Position numbers and translations under genes: made by a program. From the NCBI GenBank assembly GCA_051294375.1, contig CM119265.1, forward strand, positions 25,444,297 through 25,508,296: a stretch of DNA of 64,000 nucleotides, read 5' to 3'. The DNA comes from Paraspadella gotoi. Lineage: Eukaryota; Chaetognatha. Shown here one piece after another: positions 26,042 to 37,521 of this stretch. The notes beneath the pieces are model-generated. The model was not told the origin of the DNA. It saw only the letters and a program-made list of their open reading frames with translations, and searched no databases. Each line of letters begins with the position of its first letter. Positions within the stretch are counted from its first letter, which is position 1.

Positions 26042-26659
26042 CTGAAGTTTTTCTTGATTTCCGTAAAAAAAAATGTTGTAGATGTGTAAATTTTAAGAAA
26101 TTGGGATAAAGAACGTGTCCGGGTCGGAGAGATTCAGTTGTTGAGGTCTCGAATAGATCATTTGCTAAAGCGGTGTGTATTGAATCGCGAATGATTGCAG
26201 TCGGATGTGTGTTTGAGGTAGTTTCACTATAAAACCCGGCGGTTTTGAAATATAATAAAATTCCTCAAATCCTTCTTGTTTAACTCTTTTTTAATTATAA
26301 GCCCAGACAATTGTTTAATTTGAATAATTCCCAAACGATGTATCCGGGTCCCTTTTTTTTCCTCTTTTTTTTAATTTTTAAAAATCCAGTATATTAATAA
26401 TGATTATAAAAATTAAACAAAACTTGGAAAACCCGTATATTTCCAATTTTAAAGTATTAAAAAATAAAAAAGTACAAGTGGTTAGATCATAAGGACGAAC
26501 TGGCGCGAGTAAGTTGGGTAAAAGGCTTTTTCGGCTCGGTGCGAAAGCGAAGATTTTTTTTCTACTCTTCGCGGAAAGTGGGAAAAAAAAAAGGTAAGAA
26601 ATGAAATGACCTTTTTGAATTCGATAAAAAAAAAAAAGTTTTCTTTTTTTTCTTTTTGC

Positions 26660-26788
26660 AATCACGGAAGCTCCTTCTGTTTGCACGTTCCCAATTCGGC
26701 GGATGCAGTGTCTGCGTTCGTCCACGCGATTGAACAAGTGGCGCTGATTCTTCTCGACAAGAACAACGAATCGATCCGACGGAAGTGA
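26660..26788 (+). CDS. Possible terminal coding exon (weak)
   Basis: About 129 bases of balanced composition inside A/T-rich DNA read as one frame ending at TGA (26788). The end of the peptide includes ADAVSAFVHAIEQVALILLD and NNESIRRK. Codon use resembles the confident exons further right. A T-rich stretch precedes it, but the best upstream AG would cut into the frame and no partner exon was found. I do not recognise the sequence; it may be a degraded or chance frame. Confidence 0.25.
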   Translation, partial: NHGSSFCLHVPNSADAVSAFVHAIEQVALILLDKNNESIRRK

Positions 26789-26918
26789 GAATTAAGTAGA
26801 GGAATGAAGTGCCGATACCAATAAGATGAGAACAGAACTACGGTTACAAGAAAGGATTGTTCATCGATTTATTGTGATTGGTTATTTTTTTTATTTCTTT
26901 GGGGGGTCGGGTATGTGT

Positions 26919-27002
<84 letters not shown>
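26919..27002. repeat. (GA)n microsatellite
   Basis: GA tract with a few GG interruptions. Confidence 0.9.
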
Positions 27003-27005
<3 letters not shown>

Positions 27006-27089
27006 ATCAAACACTGTCTCTTCTTTACCCGCACTCTACAAGAGGACGAATACCTTATGTTGAGGAGCTTTAGTTTTCCAGAGGAATAG

Positions 27090-28560
27090 TTTTATCTCAC
27101 TCTCGAGATCTTTGATACTTCAGCTCAGATGATGATAATGAGATAAAGTCGAAGTGGAAGGTGAAAGCAAATCCCTACGATTTATGCCTTTTCTTTGTGA
27201 TCCTCTCTCTCATCTGTCTCGGTTGTTTGGGTCTCTCTCTCTCTCCTCCTCTCTCTCTCTCTCTCTCCTCTCATCTCCATCTCTCTCTCTTGTCATTCTC
27301 TGCAAGTAATCTTTCTCTATACTTTCTGTATTGGGTCTCATTCATATTCGTCTCGTCTTTCATTCTCCTCTCTTTCTCGTCTATTTTTTTTTTTCCTTTT
27401 TTATTGTGGGTATGGCTTTCTCTCTCACTGCTCTCAATTCTGTTGAGCTTGCTCCCAGTATTTATTCCTCTTTCAAAACGGTAATTCATATCTTTCTCGA
27501 ACAGGAATATATAACAGTGGCAAAGTAAAATTTCGGAAATTTCAGCCGCCTTCTTATTTCAAATTGAAATGCCAAAATAGCGTTTTCTCTTCCTTTTTCA
27601 GAAATGGAGGGCAAGGTGTGAAGGTTAGCGTCCAGGGTTTCACTCACTGATACGTTTTTCTTTCTAAATTTTTGATCTATTGGTTCACATACATGTCCTT
27701 GTGGTGATATTTTTATTTTAAGAGGGGTTTGGGATTTTTTAAGCTCTTAGCGATGTTCTTTTCGAAATATCCTTACCTTGGGTCTTGTGACTTAACCAGA
27801 AAAGTGCTATTTGGTAATTTGTAGTAATTAAAATAGTTAATAATAATGACCAACCGTTTTGGGTCTGGACGATGACGTACGACGACGACGAACAAAAACT
27901 ACTATTACGAGACATCTCCCCTCGAACACAACAAATTCAACTTAAAAAAAAAAAATGTCATCTCCAAAAATAACAAGAAAACGGCAGACCGACAGATGGC
28001 AGATGGGTGATTCTCATGGAAGATTTATTCGTCACATATTCGTGTGAATAGCACTTGGTGTGGCGACGGAAAGAGAAGAGACGCCAAAACTCGAGTCGAG
28101 GCCACGGAAAAAAAGTTTTTAACGTGAAAGAAGAGGAAATAAAGAGAATTGGAAATTATCCTTCCTTTTTTTTTTTTGGCTTCATGAAATCGTATGAAAT
28201 GTGAGCCCTTCTTCTTTCCGTTTTTTTGTTGTTGAAGGGCAGAGAAAAAGGCGTGACTATGACCCTGAATTTTGTGAGTGATTTTTGTTGAAGGGGGGTT
28301 TATTAGGTTGTGGGGTCGGGAGTATAGTGGTTGTGGTGGTTGAGGGGGTGAGGGGTAGGTTAAATGGGGGTTTGTGACTTGTCAGAGGTAGATCTCTTGC
28401 GATGTCGTAAGGTTTATTTTTTAGTTCTGTGGGGTGATAGTATTTTAGGTTTTTGAGTTTATAAGAGTTTTGTTTATTTAATGAATATTGATATTCGTAG
28501 TTACGTTTTTTCACGTTAGTTTATTGTTTTTTAAATTTGTTGTGTATTATGCTATTGTTA
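27090..28560. other. Gene-free stretch
   Basis: TC-rich tract at about 27230-27300, then AT-rich DNA. A TGGTTGTGG-type region at about 28290-28370 gives a spurious Pro/Thr-rich minus-strand frame. No coding segment seen. Confidence 0.45.
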
Positions 28561-29623
28561 TATTTATAATAGATATTTCATTAAAGAAAGGATATGACAA
28601 AAAAAAGGAGCAGAATAGAGAGAAGAAAATATGAGATTAAAAAGATGTGAAGAGTAAAGAATCGGACAATGACTGTTGCAGAGAAGTAAATCGGGGATCC
28701 GTTTGATGGAAGCTTGAGAAATTTTTTTTTCTTTCGATCTGGGAGATAAGGGGATGGAGGTAAAGCTTGTAATAACTGTGAAGTTTTTTTTTTTTAAAAC
28801 GAGATTGAACCGAGTTTGCCTTGGTAGAAATGAGAAAAGAGGAGAGATGAAGATGGGTACTAATTTTGAAAGTGTTTTTTGTTACTGATCGGAACTTAAT
28901 TTCAATCTTAAAAGTCTAAATCTTAAGCTATTTTTAAAACGCATAATAAATCTTACATCATATATAACCTATATATAATATTAATATATCTACTTTTAAT
29001 CCTACCTTAATCTAATTTTATTTTTAATCCTTATTCTATTTATTCCTTAAATCCGTAACCTTTTTTTATAAACCCTAATGCTAAAACCTTATTTACTTAA
29101 CTAATCTTATCCTCATCCTTAAAACTTGTGTTAGTCTAAAAAAACAAATTTAATTTTGAAATTTAAAATTGAAATAACGGCGCATTCGGGAAAAAGAAGT
29201 CGAAATAAAAAGTCAAAAGTAAGCTAAGTGTTTGTAGCGGAAGAATATGAGATGGGAAATTGTTAAGAGATGATAAATGAAGATGGAATGGGATAGAAAT
29301 GTAAATGAAAAAAATAACAAACCGTAAAAAATTAAAAGTAAAAGAATATTAATGTATAAAGATTAGATTTTTTCGAGAGGACTAATTTCACGCGAGCGAT
29401 TCTCAACATTTTTTTTCAATATTTATGTTGTCATTCTTTTTTCTTTTTTTTTTTTCATTCATTGTTAAATATTCTCTCCTGCTCTCCGTTAATCTACGTA
29501 GGCCGATTGGAACAACAACGGACAACAAACGAAGACACGACAACAATAAGAGTTATCGACCCTCCACGTTTCGTGTGCGCGACCTGGACAGGATGGATCG
29601 GCGAAGAAAACGATGTCATAATG

Positions 29624-29696
<73 letters not shown>

Positions 29697-30180
29697 GAGG
29701 GAGAGAGAGAGAGGAGAGAACAGCCAGGATAAAACCGCTCCCGGGAGACCTGTCCTCTCTTCCTAAAATTGACTCGAAAGAAAAGGAGAGAAAGTAAAGA
29801 AAGGAAAAAGGAAAGAAAGGAAAGAAAGATGAGGGTTGTTGACGTATGGAGTGAGAAATGAAATGGGTTTTCAACCGGCAATGAGGAAGAGGGAAGAAGG
29901 GGGGAAGAGGAGGAGGAGAGGAGATTNNNNNNNNNNNNNNNNNNNNNNNNNAAGATTAGAAGAAGGAAAGGAAAGGTAAGTGGGAAGAGGGTGAGTGAAG
30001 AAATGAAAATCTAAACCAGATGGCTGAGGAAAGTTTAAGAAAGAGCGAGAAGCCCCAATGTGATCATTGCTTCCGGCTGCTTAATTCACGGGACGAACTT
30101 TAAAGGATTCCATGCGTGAATACGTCTTCATTAGTCATAAGATCCGTCTGTCCGTCCTTTGGACTCTTTATTCGTTCACT
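28560..30180. repeat. Dispersed repeat with telomere-like tract, copy 3 (indel-rich)
   Basis: Second copy of the block at 16560-18219, in the same order and orientation, including the telomere-like tract (about 28930-29120), the GACAACAAC block and (GA)n at 29628-29720. It differs mainly by single-base indels and contains the 25-N gap at 29927-29951. It could be a true second copy or a raw-read fill of a related locus. Confidence 0.75.
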
Positions 30181-30316
30181 CCTCAAAAAAAAAACTGTAT
30201 CAAAATAACGTTGTGTATTTTAATTTGTTATTGTTTAAATTCGGCAGTGTCTTTTATTAAGGTCTTGCTAAAATATTTATATCAAAGAGACGATGATGAC
30301 TACGATGATTTACCAA

Positions 30317-30548
30317 GGATAAAATGACCAAACGAGAAGAAGAGAAAAAGCGGCGAAGGGCAAAGATATCTAATCTATATTCAGCCGAAGATGAAGAGAA
30401 GAGAAAAAAAGGTGATTTTTGATGGGGATGTAGTTAATGATGGAGAACCGCGGTGGAAGTCAGGAGGAAAAAGAAAATTCGATGAGAAGAACCGGTCGAC
30501 CCTTTTAATCCAGCCTATTATCGACCTGGGTATTAAGGTGGTCTAACG
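30317..30548 (+). CDS. Possible small coding segment (weak)
   Basis: After a TGA at about 30325 one frame runs to a TAA near 30546. It is charged and coding-like, with KKVIFDGDVVNDGEPRWK and STLLIQPIIDLGIKVV near its end. An ATG in an overlapping frame (AAAATGACC, reading MTKREEEKKRRRAKISNLYS) would connect to it through a single-base frameshift in an A run or a splice at AAAG|GTGATT. No family is recognised and no partner exon is confirmed. Confidence 0.2.
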
Positions 30549-30828
30549 AACCTAACGAAATCGACACTTTTCGTGTGTGTGTTTTCTTAAATGATTAGTA
30601 GGTCGTCTCAGAAGGAAATTAAATTTTAGCTATAAAAATTTTTTTACATAATTTTAAGTAAAAGATGCTTGCAGCTAATTTTGTGATCTAAAAAGATTCA
30701 TAAGATATGGTTTCATAATTAATAGGGCGTTTTTAAAATATTGAGACATAAATTGGAAAGTGACTTTGCTAATTCTTATTCTTATCTCGTGAGAGAAAAA
30801 AAAACTCCTAAAATCTTGTTTCCGCAGT

Positions 30829-30932
30829 GGATCGACTCACCGTCCGATTCCACAATGGCCTCTCGAATTCAGAGTCTGCTCCGCGAACCCCGAACAATGG
30901 AATGAGAATTCTATGGAGTCCAGATGTGGATG
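30829..30932 (+). CDS. Possible internal exon (weak)
   Basis: A good 3' splice site (CTTGTTTCCGCAG) is followed by a frame reading DRLTVRFHNGLSNSE and APRTPNNGMRILWSPDVDD, with a possible 5' splice site G|GTTACA. It could belong with the segment at 30.3-30.5 kb. Not recognised. Confidence 0.2.
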
Positions 30933-31028
30933 ACGGTTACAGATGACGTCTCTACCCAGTAACAGATGTTGTCGAAAGATTCGGAGCATAAAGAAAAAAA
31001 CCCTTCGATGTTTCCCTTGTTTCTTTAT

Positions 31029-31108
31029 TTCTTTGTTTCTCTCTCTCTCTCTCTATAGAGAGGAGATAAAGCACTTAAAAACGAAAAAAGACGAGAGAGA
31101 ACGAGAAG

Positions 31109-31147
<39 letters not shown>

Positions 31148-31170
31148 CAGAGAGAGAGAGAGAGGACAGG
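31029..31170. repeat. (TC)n and (GA)n tracts
   Basis: A short TC run at about 31038-31054 is followed by interrupted GA at 31100-31170, just before a 464-N gap. They face each other as complementary runs and could form a hairpin. Confidence 0.8.
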
Positions 31171-31696
31171 CGAGAGGAAGAGAGGAGAAATCGAGGTTTC
31201 TTTCCATTGAAGATCGACTCTCATGGTAGCTTNNNNNNNNNNNNNNNNNNNNNNNNNNNNNNNNNNNNNNNNNNNNNNNNNNNNNNNNNNNNNNNNNNNN
31301 NNNNNNNNNNNNNNNNNNNNNNNNNNNNNNNNNNNNNNNNNNNNNNNNNNNNNNNNNNNNNNNNNNNNNNNNNNNNNNNNNNNNNNNNNNNNNNNNNNNN
31401 NNNNNNNNNNNNNNNNNNNNNNNNNNNNNNNNNNNNNNNNNNNNNNNNNNNNNNNNNNNNNNNNNNNNNNNNNNNNNNNNNNNNNNNNNNNNNNNNNNNN
31501 NNNNNNNNNNNNNNNNNNNNNNNNNNNNNNNNNNNNNNNNNNNNNNNNNNNNNNNNNNNNNNNNNNNNNNNNNNNNNNNNNNNNNNNNNNNNNNNNNNNN
31601 NNNNNNNNNNNNNNNNNNNNNNNNNNNNNNNNNNNNNNNNNNNNNNNNNNNNNNNNNNNNNNNNNNNNNNNNNNNNNNNNNNNNNNNNNNNNNNNN

Positions 31697-32084
31697 CTGC
31701 GGCCTTGGCAATCTAGATGGCCTCGGGGGCATTGTATACGGCATCGTCGGCATTGAATACGGCATCGGCGGTATTAGGATCAAACCGTTGGGCCAACACC
31801 AATCAATACGAGAGACAATTGCGATTCTCTCTTCAGCTCGCCATGTCGCGGCAGAAGCCTATTTGCTCTGTGGCTCTTTGGGGTAAACATAAAAAAAGTC
31901 GCCTGTTCAATATGAAAGGCGATTGGTTGACAAATTATTGGTTGTTTACTCGAATTTACGCAGTCACGTGACCAACAATGAATAAACTACCAACAGAAAC
32001 CGTCTTTTGGAGTATCAACAATAATTATATTTTTATAAATTTTTTTTATATAAATTGTCAGCAGGAAATTTGTCTATTCTGCTA
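31697..32084. other. Unassigned DNA with GGCATTG-type repeats
   Basis: At 31716-31775 a short degenerate repeat (GGCATCGTCGGCATTGAATA) resembles the GATG/CCAT minisatellites at 11.2 and 35.0 kb. The rest is unremarkable. Confidence 0.4.
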
Positions 32085-32310
32085 AATAATGTATAATGTA
32101 ATGGATAAGGCTGTAAGTGGGTTAAAGACGAGTTTCAGCAATTTCTTTATCCCCATCTAGCAGCCATAGATCAGGGTCCTGGCTAAGAATAGAACCCGGT
32201 ACCTAGTGGTCATGAGTTGATGACGGCTTCACTTAATGAGCCACCGAGTCACACCCGTGAGGTTCATATTTGTATGCGGGGCGAACCTGAGCAACGCCCG
32301 TACGAGTGAG
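32085..32310 (-). mobile_element. tRNA-derived SINE, copy A
   Basis: On the minus strand it holds an A-box-like word (TGGCTCATTAAGTGAAG) and a B-box-like word (GGTTCTATTC) at tRNA spacing, then a tail ending near GGATAAGGCTG. It matches the copies at 38.1 and 56.9 kb: GGTACCTAGTGGTCATGAG and CTAGCAGCCAT are shared. It is shorter and more diverged than those. Confidence 0.7.
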
Positions 32311-32654
32311 GCTGACCGACCGACCGACATTCGGTTGAAAATAATTCATGATAATTTTTTTGCGATTCGAGTAAGTTCTTTTACAACGCCTGCTACCTTG
32401 TCTTCTAATTGCTTGGCTAAGATTACCAGCGAGAGCAGCGTTGTCATATTAAAAATGTTATTGTAATCGTTACGCCAACTGAAAAGTTTTAAATTGCATT
32501 GCATTGCATCGTTTGGTCAATAATTCGAACTCGACAAACCAAAAAAAAAAACAAATCAACAAAGACAAGTTTGACAGAAATTATTGCAAGGCGTCCAATA
32601 AAAACGTCCCACTGAATTGACCATTTTAGGAATAATAATAAAAACAGTCGACAG

Positions 32655-32708
32655 AAACAAAAGAGAAACAGAAAAGAAACAGAAAAGAAACAGAAAAGAA
32701 ACAGAAAA
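32655..32708. repeat. AGAAACAGAAA 11-bp tandem repeat
   Basis: About five copies of an 11-base purine-rich unit, followed by an interrupted (GA)n tract at about 32797-32840. Confidence 0.8.
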
Positions 32709-32796
32709 GGACGATGAAGCCGACGAAACCGACAAGAGAAACCGACATGAGATTGGATTCCGGGCGCCGGAAATTACGAAGTGAGTCACCCCGGTC

Positions 32797-32840
<44 letters not shown>

Positions 32841-33095
32841 TATTATTGGGGTCGTGATAGGGTCAGGCCCTGCAATTCTTAACCTCATTAATACAAGTCA
32901 TTCCGAATCGAGGGCCTTTTTTTTTCCTTCCAGCCCAACATTTTGACCCAATTTATTTATAGCAGGGAATAACGAAAAATCAAAGTTGGATTTTATAGGA
33001 ATAAATAGCATATAAAATGTTAATCGATGCAGACGGGTCTCGGAAGTTATTCCGATTAAATACTTGAGTTTATTTAAAGCGACGACACTTAGAAT

Positions 33096-33212
33096 TCTTG
33101 CCTTTTAACTTAGACTTCTTGCCTTTTAACTTAGACTTCTTGCCTTTTAACTTAGACTTCTTGCCTTTTAACTTAGACTTCTTGCCTTTTTACTTAGACT
33201 TCTTGCCTTTTA
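33096..33212. repeat. 21-bp tandem repeat
   Basis: About 5.5 copies of a 21-base unit (ACTTCTTGCCTTTTAACTTA plus G) with nearly perfect identity, so the array is recent or homogenised. Confidence 0.9.
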
Positions 33213-33399
33213 ACCAATTTTCTAAGAAGTTTCTACCCTAATCTCTATCCTAAAACCTTTTTGAGTCTTTACCAAGCTGCTACGAGTGCAAGTTGGATCC
33301 CTTACAAACCCTCGGCATTACCCTGTAAACCAGAGACCCTCGATTCTCAAAGCACGAACATTAATGGGTTCATTTCAAACCGGTTCATTGTATTGTTCT

Positions 33400-33915
33400 A
33401 TCTTTCCTAACTAAATTGACCATAATGAGTCTTCTTCTTGGCCCTACCTCCCTGCCGAACACTTACCCTCTGAATATTCCCCCCACCTTCAAATCCATCG
33501 ACCCAGATGAAAAAAAAATCCCTCCTTCGCCATTTTCTCCGCTTCTATTTATTCTATTTATTCTTTTTCTTTCCTCTCGATCTCGTAACCGAGAAAAAAA
33601 AACTGGCACTATATTCCGAAAGCGCGCTAATTCCGTTCCAAATTCTAAATAACTAACTCTAATCTATTTTACATTACTCAATCTCTAACCCTAACCCTAA
33701 TCCCTAAACCTAATGTAATCAGTAATTCGAAACCCCAACCCTAAACAGTAAACATTAATCCCTAATTATTAAATTAAACAAAAATCTCTAACAAAAATCC
33801 CTAACCTTAATCTATAACTTAATCCCCATCCATATTCATTAATTTATTCTTCAAAGCCAAAAAAAAAAACAATGTTAATTTTAAAAATTCTAAGAAATTT
33901 TAGAACAAGAAGGCC
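33400..33915. repeat. Dispersed element with telomere-like tract, copy 4
   Basis: Contains CTCTCGATCTCG, then TATTCCGAAAG, then a degenerate CCCTAA tract (33650-33835, including TAACCCTAACCCTAATCCCT), then an A-rich stretch ending AAGAAGGCCCT. The order matches the copies at 9.6, 16.6 and 28.6 kb. Confidence 0.55.
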
Positions 33916-34977
33916 CTAAAGATATATCACGCTCCTCGGTACGGGAAATCTTACAATCTGAGCGAAAGAGGTAGGAAACTGAAGGTTGGGGGCGGGTGAG
34001 AAAATTCTGGGGCAAGAAGAGTGAACGGTAGAAAGGATAGGATGAAGGGGAGGGGGAGAAAGGGTCGGTTATAAAGGGTGACATGTAAAGGGGGGGGCGA
34101 AAGTTAGAGAAGGGTGACATGTAGAGGGAAGCCAAGAGTGGTTAGAAAGAAAGGCGAAGCAGAGGGAAAGGGGAAATGAGCATGGAAAGTGGAGGTGGTA
34201 GGGAGAGGGGTGGGAAAGGGTGAACATGGGAATGATGTGACATTGCAAAGGGGGAGTAAAAAGCGTGGGAACGGGTCTACTAAAGGCTGGACCAGGGGGG
34301 GGGGCGAGTCGCAAACACGTACGGAAACGCCGTGGGCGAGAAAAAGGGCGGAAGGTCCATCCGTAGCAGGAATTCGGTGATTCGGCTAGCGTAAAGAAGT
34401 AGTATCAACGATCCTGATTGGCTACCGAAAATAGTAACAACGATCCTGAAATAAATTCGCGGTTAGGTCAAGCTTTTTTNNNNNNNNNNNNNNNNNNNNN
34501 NNNNNNNNNNNNNNNNNNNNNNNNNNNNNNNNNNNNNNNNNNNNNNNNNNNNNNNNNNNNNNNNNNNNNNNNNNNNNNNNNNNNNNNNNNNNNNNNNNNN
34601 NNNNNNNNNNNNNNNNNNNNNNNNNNNNNNNNNNNNNNNNNNNNNNNNNNNNNNNNNNNNNNNNNNNNNNNNNNNNNNNNNNNNNNNNNNNNNNNNNNNN
34701 NNNNNNNNNNNNNNNNNNNNNNNNNNNNNNNNNNNNNNNNNNNNNNNNNNNNNNNNNNGGCTAAGAGCGTTGGGGGATGAAATTAAAGTTCATTAAAGGA
34801 TAAAGCGGCGTCATTATGCCAAGACAAGAGAAGGAAAATGGGTTTTGAAAAGCGACAAAAATTGAGGCGGAGAAAAAAAAATCGAAAAACCGAAAAAAAA
34901 AGAAAGAGCGAGAAAATGGGTCGGTTTAAGTCGCCGAAAAAAAAAGGAAAGTGCCCCGGGGGAAGATAAGACGACGC

Positions 34978-35215
34978 CGATGGCAGCGGGCGATGGTATC
35001 AGTGATGGCACCGGAGATAGCATAAGAGATGGCACCGTCGATGTCATCGGCGATGGCGCCGGTTTTTTCACTGGAGATGATACCAGTGATGGCACAGCCG
35101 TTGAAAACGGCGATCGCACCGGAAATGGCATTCGCGATTGCACAGTCTATGCTAACGCTGATGGCACCGTAGATGCCATGGAAGATGGCACCCGCGGCGT
35201 CAAAGACGTGACGCC
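34978..35215. repeat. Degenerate GATGGCACC minisatellite
   Basis: GATGGCACC, GATGTCATC and GATGCCATG words recur at 12-15-base spacing. Because most spacings are multiples of three, one plus-strand frame (34980-35228) stays open and reads as an Asp-Gly-Thr repeat. Similar DNA lies at 11.2 kb. I treat it as repeat, not gene. Confidence 0.6.
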
Positions 35216-36033
35216 ATTACGTCCTTGAAATGGAACCGTAAATTTCGTCGTTTGCAAAAACGGTCGCCCGGTTTGGAGACTCTGGGCGTGACCGGAAGAT
35301 GATGCCACGAGGTGGCGACTGGGGTCAAGGATTGGGAACGAGTTTCGAATTATGGGTGAAGCCGAATTTAGATACGCCTCTACTGAAGCAAGAAAGAGAG
35401 AAAAACTAAAAAACCTTAAATTCTACTATTGCAACAAAGAAATAAAGGAATTATCAGTAAATGAGACAGGAAAATTGTCCAAACATTACTCTAAAAAGGG
35501 ATGCAGTTTACTGAGGAAGCAGTTCGAGTTAGCATTCTTTTACACAGTTAACGAATTCATCACATAAAATCTTTTGGGGTTTTACTACGTGAACTCGGGA
35601 TAGTTCATATTATTATTTAATATTTAATTAAATCAATAATTTATAGTTTCTTTTCAAAGATTTTGAATATAAATCTAATTTTGATAAGGTAAAACTTAAG
35701 CAAAGCTAGTTCTTCAAATGTAAATGACTTTAAAAAAACGTGATTCACGATTAAGGTAATTTAAAAAAATTATAGCTTGCCTTAAACCACCAGAGCATGT
35801 CCAAAGTTAGGGGCAGGATAGTTTAGTTATTTAATGAAAGGATAATTTTTATATTGGTTGTAACAATTTATAAATAATATTAATGTCCATAAGACTTTGT
35901 AAAAAGTAAGCATTCCCTCGCGACGCCTTTGAAACAGAAATCCGCTTGAGGGAACGCGACATAAAAAGACGACCTTTGATTCGACCTCTTGCGATGGAAG
36001 GGAAGAGAGAGAGAGAGAGAGGAGAGAGAAGAG

Positions 36034-36068
<35 letters not shown>

Positions 36069-36236
36069 TGAAGAGATATGGAGAGACAAGAGGCGAGAGA
36101 TGATAGGGAAAAGAGAGAGGCAGTAGAAAAACTGTTAGCCAATCGGAGTTGACAATCCGTCTCGATGTTTTCCTCAAAGTCTCTTGACCCCTAAACAGTT
36201 GCTATGAGAGATGAAGAGAGAGAGAGAGAGAGACGA

Positions 36237-36277
<41 letters not shown>

Positions 36278-36463
36278 AGAGAGGCAAGTGGCCATTTCTT
36301 TGTCTCACTACATCCCATAGGCGACTCAGAGCGACCATGAGGCTTTTTCTTGAAATCGATCCAAAGAAAATCCTTTCGAGATTTGGATTTCAATCAAAAG
36401 CACTTAGCTCATTCTTGGCAACCGCTGTGTCCGCCTGGCTGGTTTCTCTCTTTTCTCTCTCTT

Positions 36464-36494
<31 letters not shown>

Positions 36495-37515
36495 CTTCTC
36501 TTCTCTTTTCTCTCTCTCTGAATGTCTTGTTTTCCCTTCTCACCTCCTATCTGAATTCTTTATTAACAAAAGACTCTGAAATTCTCTTTAGCTCCTATTC
36601 TGTTAGTTGCCAATATATAGGCCAATATTTTTTAATATTTCACATTACGTTGGTACTGTGACCTATATTTCATATTTAATCATTTTATTCCTTATCATTA
36701 CATTGATTCCCTAGGTTCCTCCGGAAATCTATCACCGAGTCGTGTGTCTTTTGTTAAAAGACCCAAAATTAACTTGTCACACTTGCTGTTACAACAAATG
36801 GATCGCGACCGCCATCTATAGGTGAATGGTAGAGATATATATTGATTGAAATGCGTTCTTGATTTAATGATTGATTCATTGACATATTAATTAAATGACT
36901 TTATGATTTATAGATTTTTAATTATTAAATGATAGATTAGCTGATAAATGGATTGATTAAATTTCTGATTAATTAAATGATTTATTATTTAATAAATTAA
37001 TTACTTGATTTTTAAAAAAATTATTTATTTATTTATTTCTTTATTTATTTATATATTTTTATTTATTTATTAAACCTTACAGCGTGGTATTCGTCTCCTC
37101 GTGGTCCGTGGGTTTCTTCACCTTCGAATCTCACCGGGTCCCCTTAAGCGTCGGCGGAGCGGGTCTCATCCTCGGTTGGCTCTTCATCTTCTTCGGCCTC
37201 TGCTTCAATCTCTGCATCAGGAGGCGGGTGAGTTAAGAGTAAGGTGATGGGGAATGGTAAGGTCGATTGGATGGCCTGTGAAGAAGGCGTCGAAATATTT
37301 AACAAAGGAAAATTATTAAAGGAAAATGACGGGTTAAAAAATACGTAATTATTAGTAAGCATGAGAACAAAGACGACGACCGAATTGACTGGCACGATAA
37401 CTGGAAGGAAGAGAACAAAGACGAGGTCGACGACAACGATGACAAAGACGACAACGATGACAAAGACGAAAAGATCGACAATGAAAATGAAAAAGAGAAC
37501 AACGATTACAATTAG
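35216..37515. other. Gene-free stretch upstream of the first gene
   Basis: Holds (GA)n tracts at about 36002-36066 and 36208-36282, a TC-rich run at about 36445-36510, and AT-rich tandem words (GATTGATT, TTATTTATT) at 36840-37070. From about 37360 the sequence is GAC/AAC-rich, and one frame in phase with the first gene's exon reads as Asp/Asn/Lys repeats up to a TAG at 37513-37515. That AG could itself be a 3' splice site. Confidence 0.45.
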
Positions 37516-37521
37516 GAAGAC

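Noticed and set aside
35352-35567. 71-residue plus-strand frame starting with ATG
   Set aside because: Lys-rich, no motif, no partner exon and no conservation evidence; too weak to list as a gene.
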